Below, piece after piece: positions 1-9,195 of a DNA stretch of 64,000 nt. Below the pieces are notes generated by a model, which saw only the letters and a list, made by a program, of their open reading frames with translations, did no database searches and had not been told where the DNA came from. Source of the stretch: Pseudomonas citri (GTDB taxonomy: Bacteria > Pseudomonadota > Gammaproteobacteria > Pseudomonadales > Pseudomonadaceae); contig NZ_JAODAB010000005.1 in assembly GCF_025336485.1 (NCBI RefSeq), forward strand, positions 186,001 to 250,000, written 5' to 3'. Position numbers and translations under genes: made by a program. Within the stretch, counting starts at the first letter, position 1; each line of letters starts with the position of its first letter.

Positions 1-2222
1 AAACGAATCACCGCGATGCGGAAGTGCTTGAGGTAATCATCGCTGAAACGGCCCAGGGAAAAGCCTTTCTCGCGTACGTTCTTGCCGGTGAGCCAGGCAT
101 CGGAAATCACCTTGAGCTCATCCATCGGTGCCTCGCCCTGCTCATGGATCTCCAGCGACAGGCCATCGCGGGTGCCGCGGTTCCAGGTGTAGCGCAAGTC
201 CTTCATTTCCTTGCCCTTGGCCTCGAGGTCGAAACGCTTGAGGTCGACCCGGGCTTCTTCACCCAGCTTGATTGCCGTCAGACCGATGTCCATGTAGTAC
301 GGCAGGTTCTCGGCGCGCACCTGGTAGAACACCGGGCGGGCGTGGTGGACGTCGCACAGGTCACGGAATTGCCAGATCATCTCGGCTCGTTGCTGGGCCG
401 GGCCGATCGGGTCATACAGCGCCACCAGGCTGCGACCGCGACGGGCATACATCAGGAACGCTTCGTCGTTGGGGTGAAACAGCAACGCCTTGTCGCCGGT
501 CAGGGACAGGCCGCCGTCGGGTTGCGAGGAGGTCATGAGAATCGTCTTGGCCCGCTCCAGCTCTTCGGCCGTCGGCAGGTGAATCACCGGCCGCGCGGTA
601 CGCAGCAACCAGGTCAGCGACACCACCACCAGCAGCACCGCAGCCCCCAGCAGCGAGCGCAGGCCACGCGGGGCATCGGCGTCGAGGGTGAACTGCCACC
701 ACAGTTGATGGCTATAGGGCACGTCCTGGTAGGCAAACAGCAGCAGCCAGATCGATGCACCGAGCACGCACAGACTGGCGATCAGGAACAGTGGGGAAAA
801 GGGCAGTTCGGTCAGGCGACTCGGGCGATAGAAAGAGCGCCGGAACACCGCCAGCAGTGCTGCGGTCAGGGTCAGCAGCGTGGCCTCTTCCCAATCGAAC
901 CCCTTGAGCAGCGAGAGCAGGGCGCCCACCAGCAGCAAGACGGTGGTCAGCATCCAGGCGGCCGACAGGCGACGGCGCAGGCCCTGGGCGAGCAACAGGC
1001 AGAGCACGCCCACCAGGCTGGCGCCAAAGTGCGAGGCGTCCACCAGCCGATGAGGAATCAGGAAACCGATGTGCTCCAGGCGCGTGTCGATTTCCGGCGT
1101 CACGCCGGAAAACAGCAGCACCACGCCGGACAGGAACACCAGCACCGCCAGGATCGGCGCGGCGAAGCCGGACGCGGCCCGCAGGGTCTGGCGTGTCTGG
1201 AACAAGCGCTGCGCTTCGTTGATCAGCAGCAGCACGCAGGCCACCAGCATGGGCAGCAGCACGTAGATCAGGCGATAGAGCAACAGGGCGGCGGCCAGTG
1301 GTGCGGCGCCCAGCTTGTCGGCGAAAGCGGCCAGCAGGATCGCTTCGAACACCCCGACGCCGCCGGGTACATGGCTGAGTACGCCAGCAGCCAGCGCCAA
1401 CAGGTACACCAGCAGGAATGCGCCGAACGGAGGCGCTTCGGGCAGCAGCAGGTACAACACCGTGGCGGCGGCGGCCACGTCCAGCGCGGTGATGACCAGT
1501 TGCAGGAACGTCAGTCGTCGGCCCGGCAAGCGCAGGGTGCGGCGCCCGGCCTTGACCAGCAGGCTGTCGCGCCGGGGTTGTTCCGGCAGGCGTCGACGGT
1601 AGATGCCGATAGCCAATACGCTGGTGAGCAGCAGCACAGCCGTTGCAATCGCGGCCAGCAGGCTGGCGGGCAAGTGCAGCGCGGCGGACGCGGCCGGCAG
1701 GTTGCTGAGGGTGGCCAATGCCGCCAGCGGGGGCAGGGCGCAGCCCAGCGACAGGCTGGCAAACAACGTCATGTGGGCGACGTCCGCAGCTCCCAGGCCA
1801 TGGCGCGCGTACAGACGGTAGCGCACCGAACCGCCGGACAGCAGCGAGAGGCCAATGGCATTGCCGATGGCGAAAGCGGTGAATCCACCCAGGATCAAGG
1901 TTTGCGGCGGCAGTGTCACGCCGGCATAACGGCTGGCGGACCATTCATAGCCCAGCAGGATGACGAAGCCGGCCACTGTGGCGGCAATCGCACCGAGCAG
2001 GGCTGGCCGGGGCACTTCCAGAATCGAATCGTGCAGCGCGTAGAGGTCGAGCTCGCTCAGCAGGTGGCGACAGGCAATCAGTGCAATTGCAAATAACAAC
2101 AGCGTGACGGCAAGGCCAATGGGTTGGCGGTATTGACTGATACGGTCGAGCCAGCGCAGTCGCTCGGCCTTGACGGGTGGTGTTGCGGTAACAGGATCTT
2201 GCGGGTCAGAGTGGGCGCGCAT
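1..2222 (-). CDS. mprF: Phosphatidylglycerol lysyl/alanyltransferase MprF (3' end outside window)
   Basis: MprF adds an aminoacyl group from aminoacyl-tRNA to phosphatidylglycerol and flips the product across the inner membrane, lowering surface charge and sensitivity to cationic peptides. Reading the minus strand from 2222 gives about 740 codons without a stop; the family is near 880 residues, so roughly the last 140 are beyond base 1. The N-terminal two thirds is hydrophobic with many membrane segments (flippase part, including SLLSGGSVRYRLYARHG). The soluble synthase part follows, with GDKALLFHPNDEAFLMYARR and SLVALYDPIGP. The start at 2222 has an AGAGG ribosome site eight bases upstream. 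The gene is transcribed away from the tRNA pair. In P. aeruginosa mprF also lies near dinB. The family call is firm; lysine versus alanine specificity cannot be read here. Confidence 0.93.
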   Translation of the reverse strand, partial: MRAHSDPQDPVTATPPVKAERLRWLDRISQYRQPIGLAVTLLLFAIALIACRHLLSELDLYALHDSILEVPRPALLGAIAATVAGFVILLGYEWSASRYAGVTLPPQTLILGGFTAFAIGNAIGLSLLSGGSVRYRLYARHGLGAADVAHMTLFASLSLGCALPPLAALATLSNLPAASAALHLPASLLAAIATAVLLLTSVLAIGIYRRRLPEQPRRDSLLVKAGRRTLRLPGRRLTFLQLVITALDVAAAATVLYLLLPEAPPFGAFLLVYLLALAAGVLSHVPGGVGVFEAILLAAFADKLGAAPLAAALLLYRLIYVLLPMLVACVLLLINEAQRLFQTRQTLRAASGFAAPILAVLVFLSGVVLLFSGVTPEIDTRLEHIGFLIPHRLVDASHFGASLVGVLCLLLAQGLRRRLSAAWMLTTVLLLVGALLSLLKGFDWEEATLLTLTAALLAVFRRSFYRPSRLTELPFSPLFLIASLCVLGASIWLLLFAYQDVPYSHQLWWQFTLDADAPRGLRSLLGAAVLLVVVSLTWLLRTARPVIHLPTAEELERAKTILMTSSQPDGGLSLTGDKALLFHPNDEAFLMYARRGRSLVALYDPIGPAQQRAEMIWQFRDLCDVHHARPVFYQVRAENLPYYMDIGLTAIKLGEEARVDLKRFDLEAKGKEMKDLRYTWNRGTRDGLSLEIHEQGEAPMDELKVISDAWLTGKNVREKGFSLGRFSDDYLKHFRIAVIR

Positions 2223-2336
2223 CAATCACCTCTTGAGCTATGCGCGACAGGATGGGGCTATCCGGCCAAGTTACCAATCCCTTCGGCAGAAAAAAATTAC
2301 AAAATATTTGTAATAAAGCCTTTTTTCGACAGATAC

Positions 2337-2366
2337 AAAAAAGGCCACTCTTTCGAATGGCCTTTC
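2337..2366 (-). terminator. Intrinsic terminator of first initiator tRNA
   Basis: Minus-strand hairpin with stem AAGGCCA/TGGCCTT followed by a run of T, directly downstream of the tRNA gene that ends at 2375. Confidence 0.8.
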
Positions 2367-2374
2367 TTGATATT

Positions 2375-2451
<77 letters not shown>

Positions 2452-2464
2452 TCTGTGAGGCGGC

Positions 2465-2492
2465 ATTCTACAGGCGAACGCCAGAGTGTCAA
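2465..2492 (-). promoter_or_regulatory. Sigma-70 promoter of initiator tRNA copy 1
   Basis: On the minus strand TTGACA (2492-2487), a 16-base spacer, then TAGAAT (2470-2465), about 14 bases before the 5' end of the tRNA. This is close to the sigma-70 consensus and is repeated exactly at the second tRNA. Confidence 0.85.
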
Positions 2493-2644
2493 CCAGTAAA
2501 CGTCTTCAATCCCAAATTATCGGTCGATCTGCCTGGGATTGTCCTAAATGCGCGAAATCAAAAAGAAAATTGTCCTACAACTGCGAGCCGGCAGCGTCGT
2601 CGCACCGACGGCCTATGTGGTCATGGACGAAAACAGAGGCGCAC

Positions 2645-2673
2645 AAAAAAGGCCACTCTTTCGAGTAGCCTTC
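2645..2673 (-). terminator. Terminator-like hairpin of second initiator tRNA
   Basis: Copy of the 2337-2366 hairpin at a constant offset of 308 bases. One stem position has changed (TAGCCTT where the first copy has TGGCCTT on the + strand), so the stem is weaker. The T-run on the minus strand is kept. Confidence 0.65.
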
Positions 2674-2682
2674 TTTGATGTT

Positions 2683-2759
<77 letters not shown>

Positions 2760-2772
2760 TCTGTGAGGCGGC

Positions 2773-2800
2773 ATTCTACAGAGGATCGCCAGGCTGTCAA
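2773..2800 (-). promoter_or_regulatory. Sigma-70 promoter of initiator tRNA copy 2
   Basis: On the minus strand TTGACA (2800-2795), 16-base spacer, TAGAAT (2778-2773): the same arrangement as at the first copy. The spacer differs in several bases. Confidence 0.85.
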
Positions 2801-2977
2801 CCCCTACGGCAGAAAAAACTGTTCAGCTTCAATTGCTTAGCCGGGAGCCGGGGCATCGTGATCGCGTTGTGACGCAAGCGGGGCAAGGGTTTGTGCTCTA
2901 TTGAAGGGGGTGCGGTGATTGAATGGATAAATTCTGCGTAGGCCTCTTCCCTCATCATAGAAGGAATTTTCAAACCA

Positions 2978-2993
2978 CTGGTGCTATATACAG
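2978..2993 (+). promoter_or_regulatory. LexA (SOS) box upstream of dinB
   Basis: CTG-N10-CAG with an AT-rich core (CTGGTGCTATATACAG), the gammaproteobacterial LexA consensus. It lies 51 bases before the preferred dinB start and overlaps a plausible -10 region, where repressor would block transcription. Confidence 0.8.
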
Positions 2994-3043
2994 GTGCCGG
3001 TGAGATACTGATGACCCGATCCGCCGCGCACGCCGCTTTTTCC

Positions 3044-4105
3044 ATGACACAACGCAAGATCATCCACGTCGACTGTGACTGCTTCTACGCCGCTATCGAG
3101 ATGCGTGATGACCCACGGCTGGCCGGTAAACCCCTTGCGGTGGGTGGATCGGCGGACCGACGCGGTGTGATTGCCACGTGTAATTACGAAGCGCGGGCTT
3201 ATGGGGTGCGCTCGGCCATGTCCTCCGGCCATGCCTTGAAGCTCTGTCCGGACCTGACCATCGTCAAGCCACGGATGGATGCCTATCGGGAAGCGTCGAA
3301 GGAAATTCATACGATTTTCAGCGATTACACCGACCTGATCGAGCCGCTGTCTCTGGACGAGGCCTATCTGGATGTTTCTGCCAGCACCCATTTCGCTGGC
3401 AGCGCCACCCGCATCGCCCAGGACATCCGCCGGCGCGTTTCCAATCAGTTGCACATCACGGTGTCCGCTGGTGTTGCGCCGAACAAGTTCCTGGCCAAGA
3501 TTGCCAGCGACTGGAAAAAACCTAACGGTTTGTTCGTCATCACGCCGGACCAGGTCGAGGATTTTGTCGCAGCCCTGCCGGTGAGCAAGCTCCATGGCGT
3601 CGGCAAGGTCACCGCCGACAAGCTGAGCCGGCTCGGCATCGGCGATTGCCTGCAGTTGCGCGAGTGGGACAAGTTGGCCTTGGTGCGCGAATTCGGCAGC
3701 TTTGGCGAGCGGCTCTGGAGCCTGGCCCGAGGCATCGACGAGCGTCTGGTGCATAACGACAGCCGGCGGCAATCCATCAGTGTGGAAAACACCTACGATG
3801 TCGATTTGCCTGACCTGGCGAGCTGCCTCGACAAACTGCCGGAACTGATGCAAACCCTCAGCGGGCGCATGGCGCGGATCGACAGCAGTTATCGACCCGG
3901 CAAACCGTTCGTCAAAGTGAAATTCCATGACTTCACCCAGACCACGCTGGAACAGGCCGGGGCAGGGCGGGACCTGGGCAGTTACCAGTTGTTATTGACC
4001 CAGGCGTTCAACCGGGGCGGCAAGCCGGTGCGGTTGCTGGGGATAGGCGTGCGGCTGGAGGATTTGCGTGGTGGGTTCGAGCAGTTGGAGTTGTTCGAGC
4101 GGTGA
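3044..4105 (+). CDS. dinB: DNA polymerase IV (Y-family translesion polymerase)
   Basis: DinB is the error-prone polymerase that copies past lesions. From the ATG at 3044 the product has 353 residues, matching the family (E. coli 351). Catalytic carboxylates are visible in the N-terminal DCDCFYAAIEM and the later SLDEAYLDVS. The thumb/HhH region (KLHGVGKVTADKL) and little-finger domain follow. The C-terminus QLELFER resembles a beta-clamp binding motif. An in-frame ATG at 3011 has a better ribosome site (GGTGAG) and would add 11 residues. I prefer 3044 because family alignments begin there, but 3011 is possible. The LexA box at 2978-2993 implies SOS induction. Confidence 0.96.
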   Translation: MTQRKIIHVDCDCFYAAIEMRDDPRLAGKPLAVGGSADRRGVIATCNYEARAYGVRSAMSSGHALKLCPDLTIVKPRMDAYREASKEIHTIFSDYTDLIEPLSLDEAYLDVSASTHFAGSATRIAQDIRRRVSNQLHITVSAGVAPNKFLAKIASDWKKPNGLFVITPDQVEDFVAALPVSKLHGVGKVTADKLSRLGIGDCLQLREWDKLALVREFGSFGERLWSLARGIDERLVHNDSRRQSISVENTYDVDLPDLASCLDKLPELMQTLSGRMARIDSSYRPGKPFVKVKFHDFTQTTLEQAGAGRDLGSYQLLLTQAFNRGGKPVRLLGIGVRLEDLRGGFEQLELFER

Positions 4106-4131
4106 GGCCGCTGTTGGCCGCGAGGAAATCC

Positions 4132-4222
4132 TGTGGGAGCAAAGCTTGCTCGCGATGGCGGCGGCACATGCACCTCATTGGAGGCTGACCCACCGCTATC
4201 GCGAGCAAGCGTTGCTCCCACA
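4132..4222. repeat. REPIN (two inverted REP palindromes)
   Basis: TGTGGGAGCAAAGCTTGCTC near the left end and its inverse GAGCAAGCGTTGCTCCCACA at the right, about 50 bases apart. This is the common P. fluorescens REP doublet. It lies between convergent dinB and the lipoprotein gene. Confidence 0.85.
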
Positions 4223-4253
4223 AGCCTTGTTTTCACACAGTATTCTGGGGTGG

Positions 4254-5207
4254 TCAGTGCGAGCCAGGATCCGCCACCAACCGTCCGCCATCCTTGGTCA
4301 GTGCCTTCATGAATTCGGCTTGCAGCTCCGGGTCATTGCGGGTCAGTTCGATCAGGCTCTGTTCCAGCTCGCTGGCTTCTTCCTCCAGCCCCAGTTGCGA
4401 CAGGCGCTTGACCCGGTGGACCCACTGGCTCACTTCGTCGTCTTCCAAGTCGTCGTAGATCAGGGTGTGGGCTTCCAGCAGCTTGCTGCGCAAGGTGCTG
4501 CTGATGCTCAGGGACGAATCGGTGTGTACCTCGTCCTGGGCGTCCGTCACGCTGATCTGCAATTTGCCGAACTGGTTCAGGTCCTGCTCGGCGAATGGAC
4601 TCTCCAGCAGGTTCAGGCGCAACACGCCATTGCGGTCGGTGCTCAGTTCGAACGTCTGCCGGGCAACCTTGACCTCCACCGGGCGCTCACTCCAGGGCAG
4701 GCTCGAGTGTTCCGTGCGCTTGTCACGCTGGACCTCGTCAATGCCTGCCAGGTTCTGCTGGGCGCGACCGTGGGAGGGCACGTTCATGAACGGGTTGAGC
4801 CCGGCGAAACCGTAGCTGAGCCAGTCACGAGTCACGCTGTCCGGCAGGTTGCCGAGGGCGAATACGTTGACCACGTTCGCACCGACGCCGGCCACCACGG
4901 CCACCGCGCCGAGCGGGATCTCGTAGATTTCCCGCCAGGGTTGGTACGGTGTGTAGCGATCGTAGTGACGGGTGACTTCGAACTCGGTGACCTCGAAGGT
5001 CTTCTGTTCGTTGATCCGGATCCGACGTTGCGGCAGGTCGAGCACCTTGGGTTCGCCCACATCGATCTGCAGGCTATGGTCGAGCAGTTTGCGCTCGACC
5101 CGCTCTTCGTGCTCGCTGCGCTGCGACATCTGGTTGGCGCAGCCACTGACCAGCAGGGCGCCGCACAGCGCGGCGCCCCCGAGGCCTAAGGTGTTTCGCT
5201 TGAACAT
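4254..5207 (-). CDS. Conserved Pseudomonas lipoprotein of unknown function
   Basis: 317 residues with a type II signal peptide and lipobox VSGC (Cys23), so probably an envelope lipoprotein. After the signal come a charged segment, a short hydrophobic stretch near residues 95-115 (IPLGAVAVVAGVGANVVNVF) and an acidic C-terminal half with predicted helices (LEEEASELEQSLIELTR). I recognise no enzymatic motif. It lies 17 bases downstream of proS on the same strand, so it is probably co-transcribed; the same neighbours occur in other pseudomonads (known to me, not checked). Function unknown. Confidence 0.8.
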   Translation of the reverse strand: MFKRNTLGLGGAALCGALLVSGCANQMSQRSEHEERVERKLLDHSLQIDVGEPKVLDLPQRRIRINEQKTFEVTEFEVTRHYDRYTPYQPWREIYEIPLGAVAVVAGVGANVVNVFALGNLPDSVTRDWLSYGFAGLNPFMNVPSHGRAQQNLAGIDEVQRDKRTEHSSLPWSERPVEVKVARQTFELSTDRNGVLRLNLLESPFAEQDLNQFGKLQISVTDAQDEVHTDSSLSISSTLRSKLLEAHTLIYDDLEDDEVSQWVHRVKRLSQLGLEEEASELEQSLIELTRNDPELQAEFMKALTKDGGRLVADPGSH

Positions 5208-5224
5208 GACGTCTCTATCTGGTG

Positions 5225-6940
5225 TCAGCGGCGGATACGGGCCTGGAGGAATGACAGCACATCGGCAACTGGCAGCGCTTGTGGCTCGGCCTCGGTGCGG
5301 CTCTTGTATTCCAGGTTGCCTTCGGCCAGGCCACGATCACTGACGACGATCCGATGCGGGATGCCGATCAGTTCCATGTCGGCGAACTTGATGCCTGGGC
5401 TGGTTTTCTTGTCGCGGTCGTCGAGCAGCACTTCGAAGCCAGCGGCCGTCAGTTCGGCGTAGAGCTTGTCCGTGGCTTCGCGAACCAGATCGGTCTCGTA
5501 GCGCAGCGGTACCAGGGCGATCTGGAACGGGGCCAGGGTGTCGCTCCAGATGATGCCTTTCTCGTCGTTGTTCTGTTCGATGGCAGCCGCCACCACGCGG
5601 GAGACGCCAATGCCGTAGCAGCCCATTTCCAGGGTGACTGGCTTGCCGCTCTCGCCCAGCACTTCGCATTTCATCGCCTTGCTGTACTTGTTGCCCAGCT
5701 GGAAGATGTGCCCGACTTCGATGCCGCGCTTGATTTCCAGGATGCCCTTGCCGTCCGGGCTCGGGTCACCGGCCACGACGTTGCGCAGGTCCGCGATGGT
5801 CGGGACGGGCAGGTCGCGCTCCCAGTTCACGCCGAAGTAGTGCTTGTCGTCGATATTGGCACCAATGGCGAAGTCACTCATCAGCGCCACCGAACGGTCG
5901 ATGATGATCGGCAGCGGCAGATTCAGCGGGCCGAGGGAACCGGCACCGGCGCCAATGGCGTCGCGCAGTTCCGCGTCGGAGGCCATGACCAGCGGACTGG
6001 CAACGCCTGGCTGGTTGGCGGCCTTGATTTCGTTCAGCTCATGATCGCCACGGACGATCAGGGCGATCAGCTTGCCGGCTTCTTCGGCATGGACGATCAA
6101 GGTCTTGATGGTACGTTCGATCGGCAGGTCGTAGCCTTCCACCAACTGGGCGATGGTCTTGGCGTTCGGGGTGTCGACCAGCCGCAAGGCTTCGCTCGGC
6201 GCAGGGCGGGACGTTTCCCGTGGCACGGCTTCGGCTTTCTCGATGTTCGCGGCGTAGTCCGAGCCGTTGCTGAAGACAATGTCGTCTTCGCCGGATTCGG
6301 CCAGTACGTGGAACTCGTGGGAACCTGCGCCGCCGATGGAGCCGTTGTCGGCTTCGACCGGGCGGAATTTCAGGCCCAGGCGCGTGAACACGTTGCAGTA
6401 CGCTTCGTGCATGCGATCGTAGGTCACCTGCAGCGAGGCCAGGTCGGCGTGGAACGAGTAGGCGTCCTTCATGATGAATTCGCGACCACGCATCAGGCCG
6501 AAGCGTGGGCGGATCTCATCACGGAATTTGGTCTGGATCTGATACAGGTTGATGGGCAACTGCTTGTAGCTGCTCAACTCGTTGCGCATCAGGTCGGTGA
6601 TCACTTCTTCGTGGGTCGGGCCTGCGCAGAAATCACGACCGTGGCGGTCCTTGATGCGCAGCAGCTCCGGGCCGTACTCTTCCCAGCGCCCCGACTCCTG
6701 CCACAACTCGGCTGGCTGGGTGCCCGGCATCAACACTTCCAGGCAGCCAGCGGCATTCATTTCCTCGCGCACGATGGCTTCCACCTTGCGCATCACTCGC
6801 AAGCCCATCGGCAGCCAGGTGTAGAGACCCGAGGCGAGTTTGCGGATCATGCCGGCACGCAGCATCAGCTGATGGCTGATCACGACGGCGTCGGAAGGTG
6901 TTTCTTTGAGTGTGGCGAGCAAAAATTGACTGGTGCGCAT
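5225..6940 (-). CDS. proS: Prolyl-tRNA synthetase
   Basis: Charges tRNA-Pro. At 571 residues it is the bacterial type, with an editing domain (roughly residues 225-405) inserted between class II motifs 2 and 3 to hydrolyse Ala-tRNA-Pro. Motif 2 appears as [18 protein letters not shown] and motif 3 as [17 protein letters not shown]. The C-terminal anticodon-binding domain contains the [20 protein letters not shown] segment. The N-terminus [13 protein letters not shown] is the usual family start. It probably forms a unit with the downstream lipoprotein gene. Confidence 0.98.
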   Translation of the reverse strand: MRTSQFLLATLKETPSDAVVISHQLMLRAGMIRKLASGLYTWLPMGLRVMRKVEAIVREEMNAAGCLEVLMPGTQPAELWQESGRWEEYGPELLRIKDRHGRDFCAGPTHEEVITDLMRNELSSYKQLPINLYQIQTKFRDEIRPRFGLMRGREFIMKDAYSFHADLASLQVTYDRMHEAYCNVFTRLGLKFRPVEADNGSIGGAGSHEFHVLAESGEDDIVFSNGSDYAANIEKAEAVPRETSRPAPSEALRLVDTPNAKTIAQLVEGYDLPIERTIKTLIVHAEEAGKLIALIVRGDHELNEIKAANQPGVASPLVMASDAELRDAIGAGAGSLGPLNLPLPIIIDRSVALMSDFAIGANIDDKHYFGVNWERDLPVPTIADLRNVVAGDPSPDGKGILEIKRGIEVGHIFQLGNKYSKAMKCEVLGESGKPVTLEMGCYGIGVSRVVAAAIEQNNDEKGIIWSDTLAPFQIALVPLRYETDLVREATDKLYAELTAAGFEVLLDDRDKKTSPGIKFADMELIGIPHRIVVSDRGLAEGNLEYKSRTEAEPQALPVADVLSFLQARIRR

Positions 6941-7069
6941 GGTTGGCCGTTGTCGGTTGCTGATGACGGGAAGTGACGAAGCATTGTACGGGCGAGATGC
7001 CCCGGCGTACAGGCGCGTGGCCGGTGGCCGGACGCAAGCGCCGGTTTCGTCGAGGTTTTCTGACGTTTC

Positions 7070-8641
7070 CTACGAAGTTTCCTGCGTTTCTTCCGCGGGC
7101 CGGGCCGGCGTCGCTTCCGAGGTGACGGTCGAGCCCTTGTGGCGGTTTTCCTGGTACCAGTGCAGGGCGATCAGGATCAGCGTCGGGACCCCGAGCAATG
7201 CCGTGATCAGGAAGAAATTGTGGTAACCGAATTTTTCCACCATGACCCCTGAATAACCACCGATCAGGCGGGGAAGCAACAGCATGATCGAGCTGAGCAG
7301 GGCGTATTGGGTGGCCGAGAACTTCAGGTTGGTCAGGCTCGACAGGTAGGCGACGAACGCCGAGGTGGCCAGGCCGGAACTGAAATTGTCCAGGGAGATG
7401 GTGAGGATCAGCATCTTCAGGTTGGCGCCCATGTCGGCCAGCATCAGGAACAGGATGTTGGTGGCGGCCGAGGCGACGCCGCCGATGAATAGGATCGGCA
7501 GGATGCCGAAGCGCACGATCAACAGGCCGCCCATGCCGGCGCCGACGAGGGTCATGATCAGCCCGAAAATCTTGCTGATGCTGGCGATCTGGTCTTTGGT
7601 GAAACCCTGGTCGATGTAGAACACATTGGCCATGACGCCCATGACCGTGTCGGACATCCGATAGGTTGCAATCAGCCCGAGCAGCAGCAGGGCTTGCCAG
7701 CGATAACGCAGGATGAAGTCGTTGACGGGGGTGAGCACGGGTGCGAGCCCGCGCCGGCCCATGGTCGAGAGGCACAGGGCGGTCAGGAGGATATAGAGGA
7801 TGGCGCGCAGGAAGGCACGGTCTTCGAGCAGCAGGTCAAGCAGGCTGACGCCTTCGAACAGGACGCTGGCGAAGTCGGTGTTATAGAGCTGGGTGAACAT
7901 GGCGGGTACCGACACCAGCAGCACGATCAGCACGAACACCGACGCCAATTGGTGGACGAACGTGTAGCGTCCGGCCTGCAGCTGTGTGCGCAGCGGCACC
8001 GGCGGTTCGCGCATGAACAGCGAGGTCAGCAGCGCCGGGACCATCAGCACCCCGAACAGTAGGTACGTACCGGTCCAGGCCGAGTGTTTATAGTTGAAAC
8101 CGGTGGAGCCGAACCCTTCGGCGAAGAACAGTGCGCCGGCCGTGGCCAGCAGCGCAGCGACGCGATAGCCGGACATGTAGCTGGCAGCGAGGGCCGCCTG
8201 GCGGGTGTTATCGACGATTTCCAGACGATAGGCGTCGACGGCGATGTCCTGGGTGGCCGAGGCAAAGGCCACGATCACGGCGATGGCGATCAACCAGGAC
8301 AGGTGTTTTTGTGGATCGCAGAAACCCATCCCGACCAGGCCTAGGATCACCAGGGCCTGGGAGAGCACGAGCCATGAGCGGCGCCGTCCCAGTTTGCCCA
8401 GCAATGGCAGGCGCCATTGGTCGAGCAGCGGCGACCAGACCCATTTGAAGGCGTAGGCCAGGCCGATCAGGCTCGCGTAGCCGATGGTCTCGCGGGCCAC
8501 GCCGGCCTCGCGCAACCAGACCGAAAGCGTGGAAAACACCAGCATGTACGGCAAGCCGGCGGCGAAGCCAAGCAGCAACAGCACGAGCGTCGAGGGACTG
8601 GCATAGGCGGCGAGGGCGGCGCGCCAGGTTTTACGGGGCAT
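7070..8641 (-). CDS. ampG: AmpG-type muropeptide permease (MFS)
   Basis: Inner-membrane major-facilitator protein that imports anhydro-muropeptides for cell-wall recycling and, where AmpR/AmpC exist, beta-lactamase signalling. 523 residues with at least 12 hydrophobic segments. The family N-terminus is clear (LGFAAGLPYMLVFSTLSVWL), as are WLREAGV and the cytoplasmic loop GRRRSWL. The C-terminal half is as long as in AmpG. The soluble tail (EATPARPAEETQ) is typical of Pseudomonas forms. It lies 129 bases upstream of proS on the same strand. Pseudomonads can carry two AmpG paralogues; which one this is cannot be decided here. Confidence 0.88.
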   Translation of the reverse strand: MPRKTWRAALAAYASPSTLVLLLLGFAAGLPYMLVFSTLSVWLREAGVARETIGYASLIGLAYAFKWVWSPLLDQWRLPLLGKLGRRRSWLVLSQALVILGLVGMGFCDPQKHLSWLIAIAVIVAFASATQDIAVDAYRLEIVDNTRQAALAASYMSGYRVAALLATAGALFFAEGFGSTGFNYKHSAWTGTYLLFGVLMVPALLTSLFMREPPVPLRTQLQAGRYTFVHQLASVFVLIVLLVSVPAMFTQLYNTDFASVLFEGVSLLDLLLEDRAFLRAILYILLTALCLSTMGRRGLAPVLTPVNDFILRYRWQALLLLGLIATYRMSDTVMGVMANVFYIDQGFTKDQIASISKIFGLIMTLVGAGMGGLLIVRFGILPILFIGGVASAATNILFLMLADMGANLKMLILTISLDNFSSGLATSAFVAYLSSLTNLKFSATQYALLSSIMLLLPRLIGGYSGVMVEKFGYHNFFLITALLGVPTLILIALHWYQENRHKGSTVTSEATPARPAEETQETS

Positions 8642-8685
8642 GGGCTGGAGTCTGCCTCAAAAATTGCGAAAACAAAGCGCGCACT

Positions 8686-9039
8686 CTAACCGCTGTGCTC
8701 TACCGGGCGCCAGCCATGGCGCTGAATATCAACACGATTATTCAGGACACTGATTCCTTCCATGCGCAGGCGCGCGCGCTGTTCATCCCCCGAGACGCTT
8801 CCGGCGGGCAGGCTGATCCGACCGCCGGCACCCAGGACCCTGTGCCAGGGCAGCTTGGTGTCGTCCGGCAACTGGCTCAGGGTGCGCCCGACCCAGCGCG
8901 CCGCACGGCCCAGGCCGGCCATTTCGGCGAGCTGGCCGTAGGTCACGACCTTGCCGGTGGGCACCTGTGCCAGGGTCAGGTAGAGCGTGGTGCGGCGGAT
9001 CTGGGCGGCGCTCTCGGCGTCTGCAAGGGGCTGGGTCAC
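8686..9039 (-). CDS. Alkyltransferase-like protein (ATL, MGMT fold)
   Basis: 117 residues, matching the DNA-binding half of O6-alkylguanine-DNA alkyltransferase. The alkyl-accepting motif PCHR is PWHR here (Trp65), the hallmark of ATL proteins. These bind O6-alkylguanine without repairing it and hand the lesion to nucleotide excision repair. The helix-turn-helix recognition segment (VTYGQLAEMAGLGRAARWVG) and downstream RVLGAGGRIS are intact. The gene stands alone between ampG and a divergent DUF481 gene. The lack of the acceptor Cys is seen; the repair role is inferred from the family. Confidence 0.9.
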   Translation of the reverse strand: MTQPLADAESAAQIRRTTLYLTLAQVPTGKVVTYGQLAEMAGLGRAARWVGRTLSQLPDDTKLPWHRVLGAGGRISLPAGSVSGDEQRARLRMEGISVLNNRVDIQRHGWRPVEHSG

Positions 9040-9195
9040 GTCGAAAATTCCTGGAAAAGGACCGTCTGTAGATTAATCGCAGTACGGCTGATTGAGAAAT
9101 GAACTCATTCGAAATGCTCGGGTCAGTCGTTGCTCAGGTGCCTTCCTTTGGAGAATGCCGTCTTTTCACCGCAAACTTGAGCTCTTTGTACGCTT

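Noticed and set aside
24..2096. Long + strand open frame of 690 codons rich in Gln, His and Gly
   Set aside because: It lies wholly antisense to mprF, its composition is that of a frame shadow in a GC-rich genome, and it has no recognisable domain.
5279..6976. 565-codon + strand open frame over proS
   Set aside because: Antisense to a conserved synthetase; composition is typical of a shadow frame.
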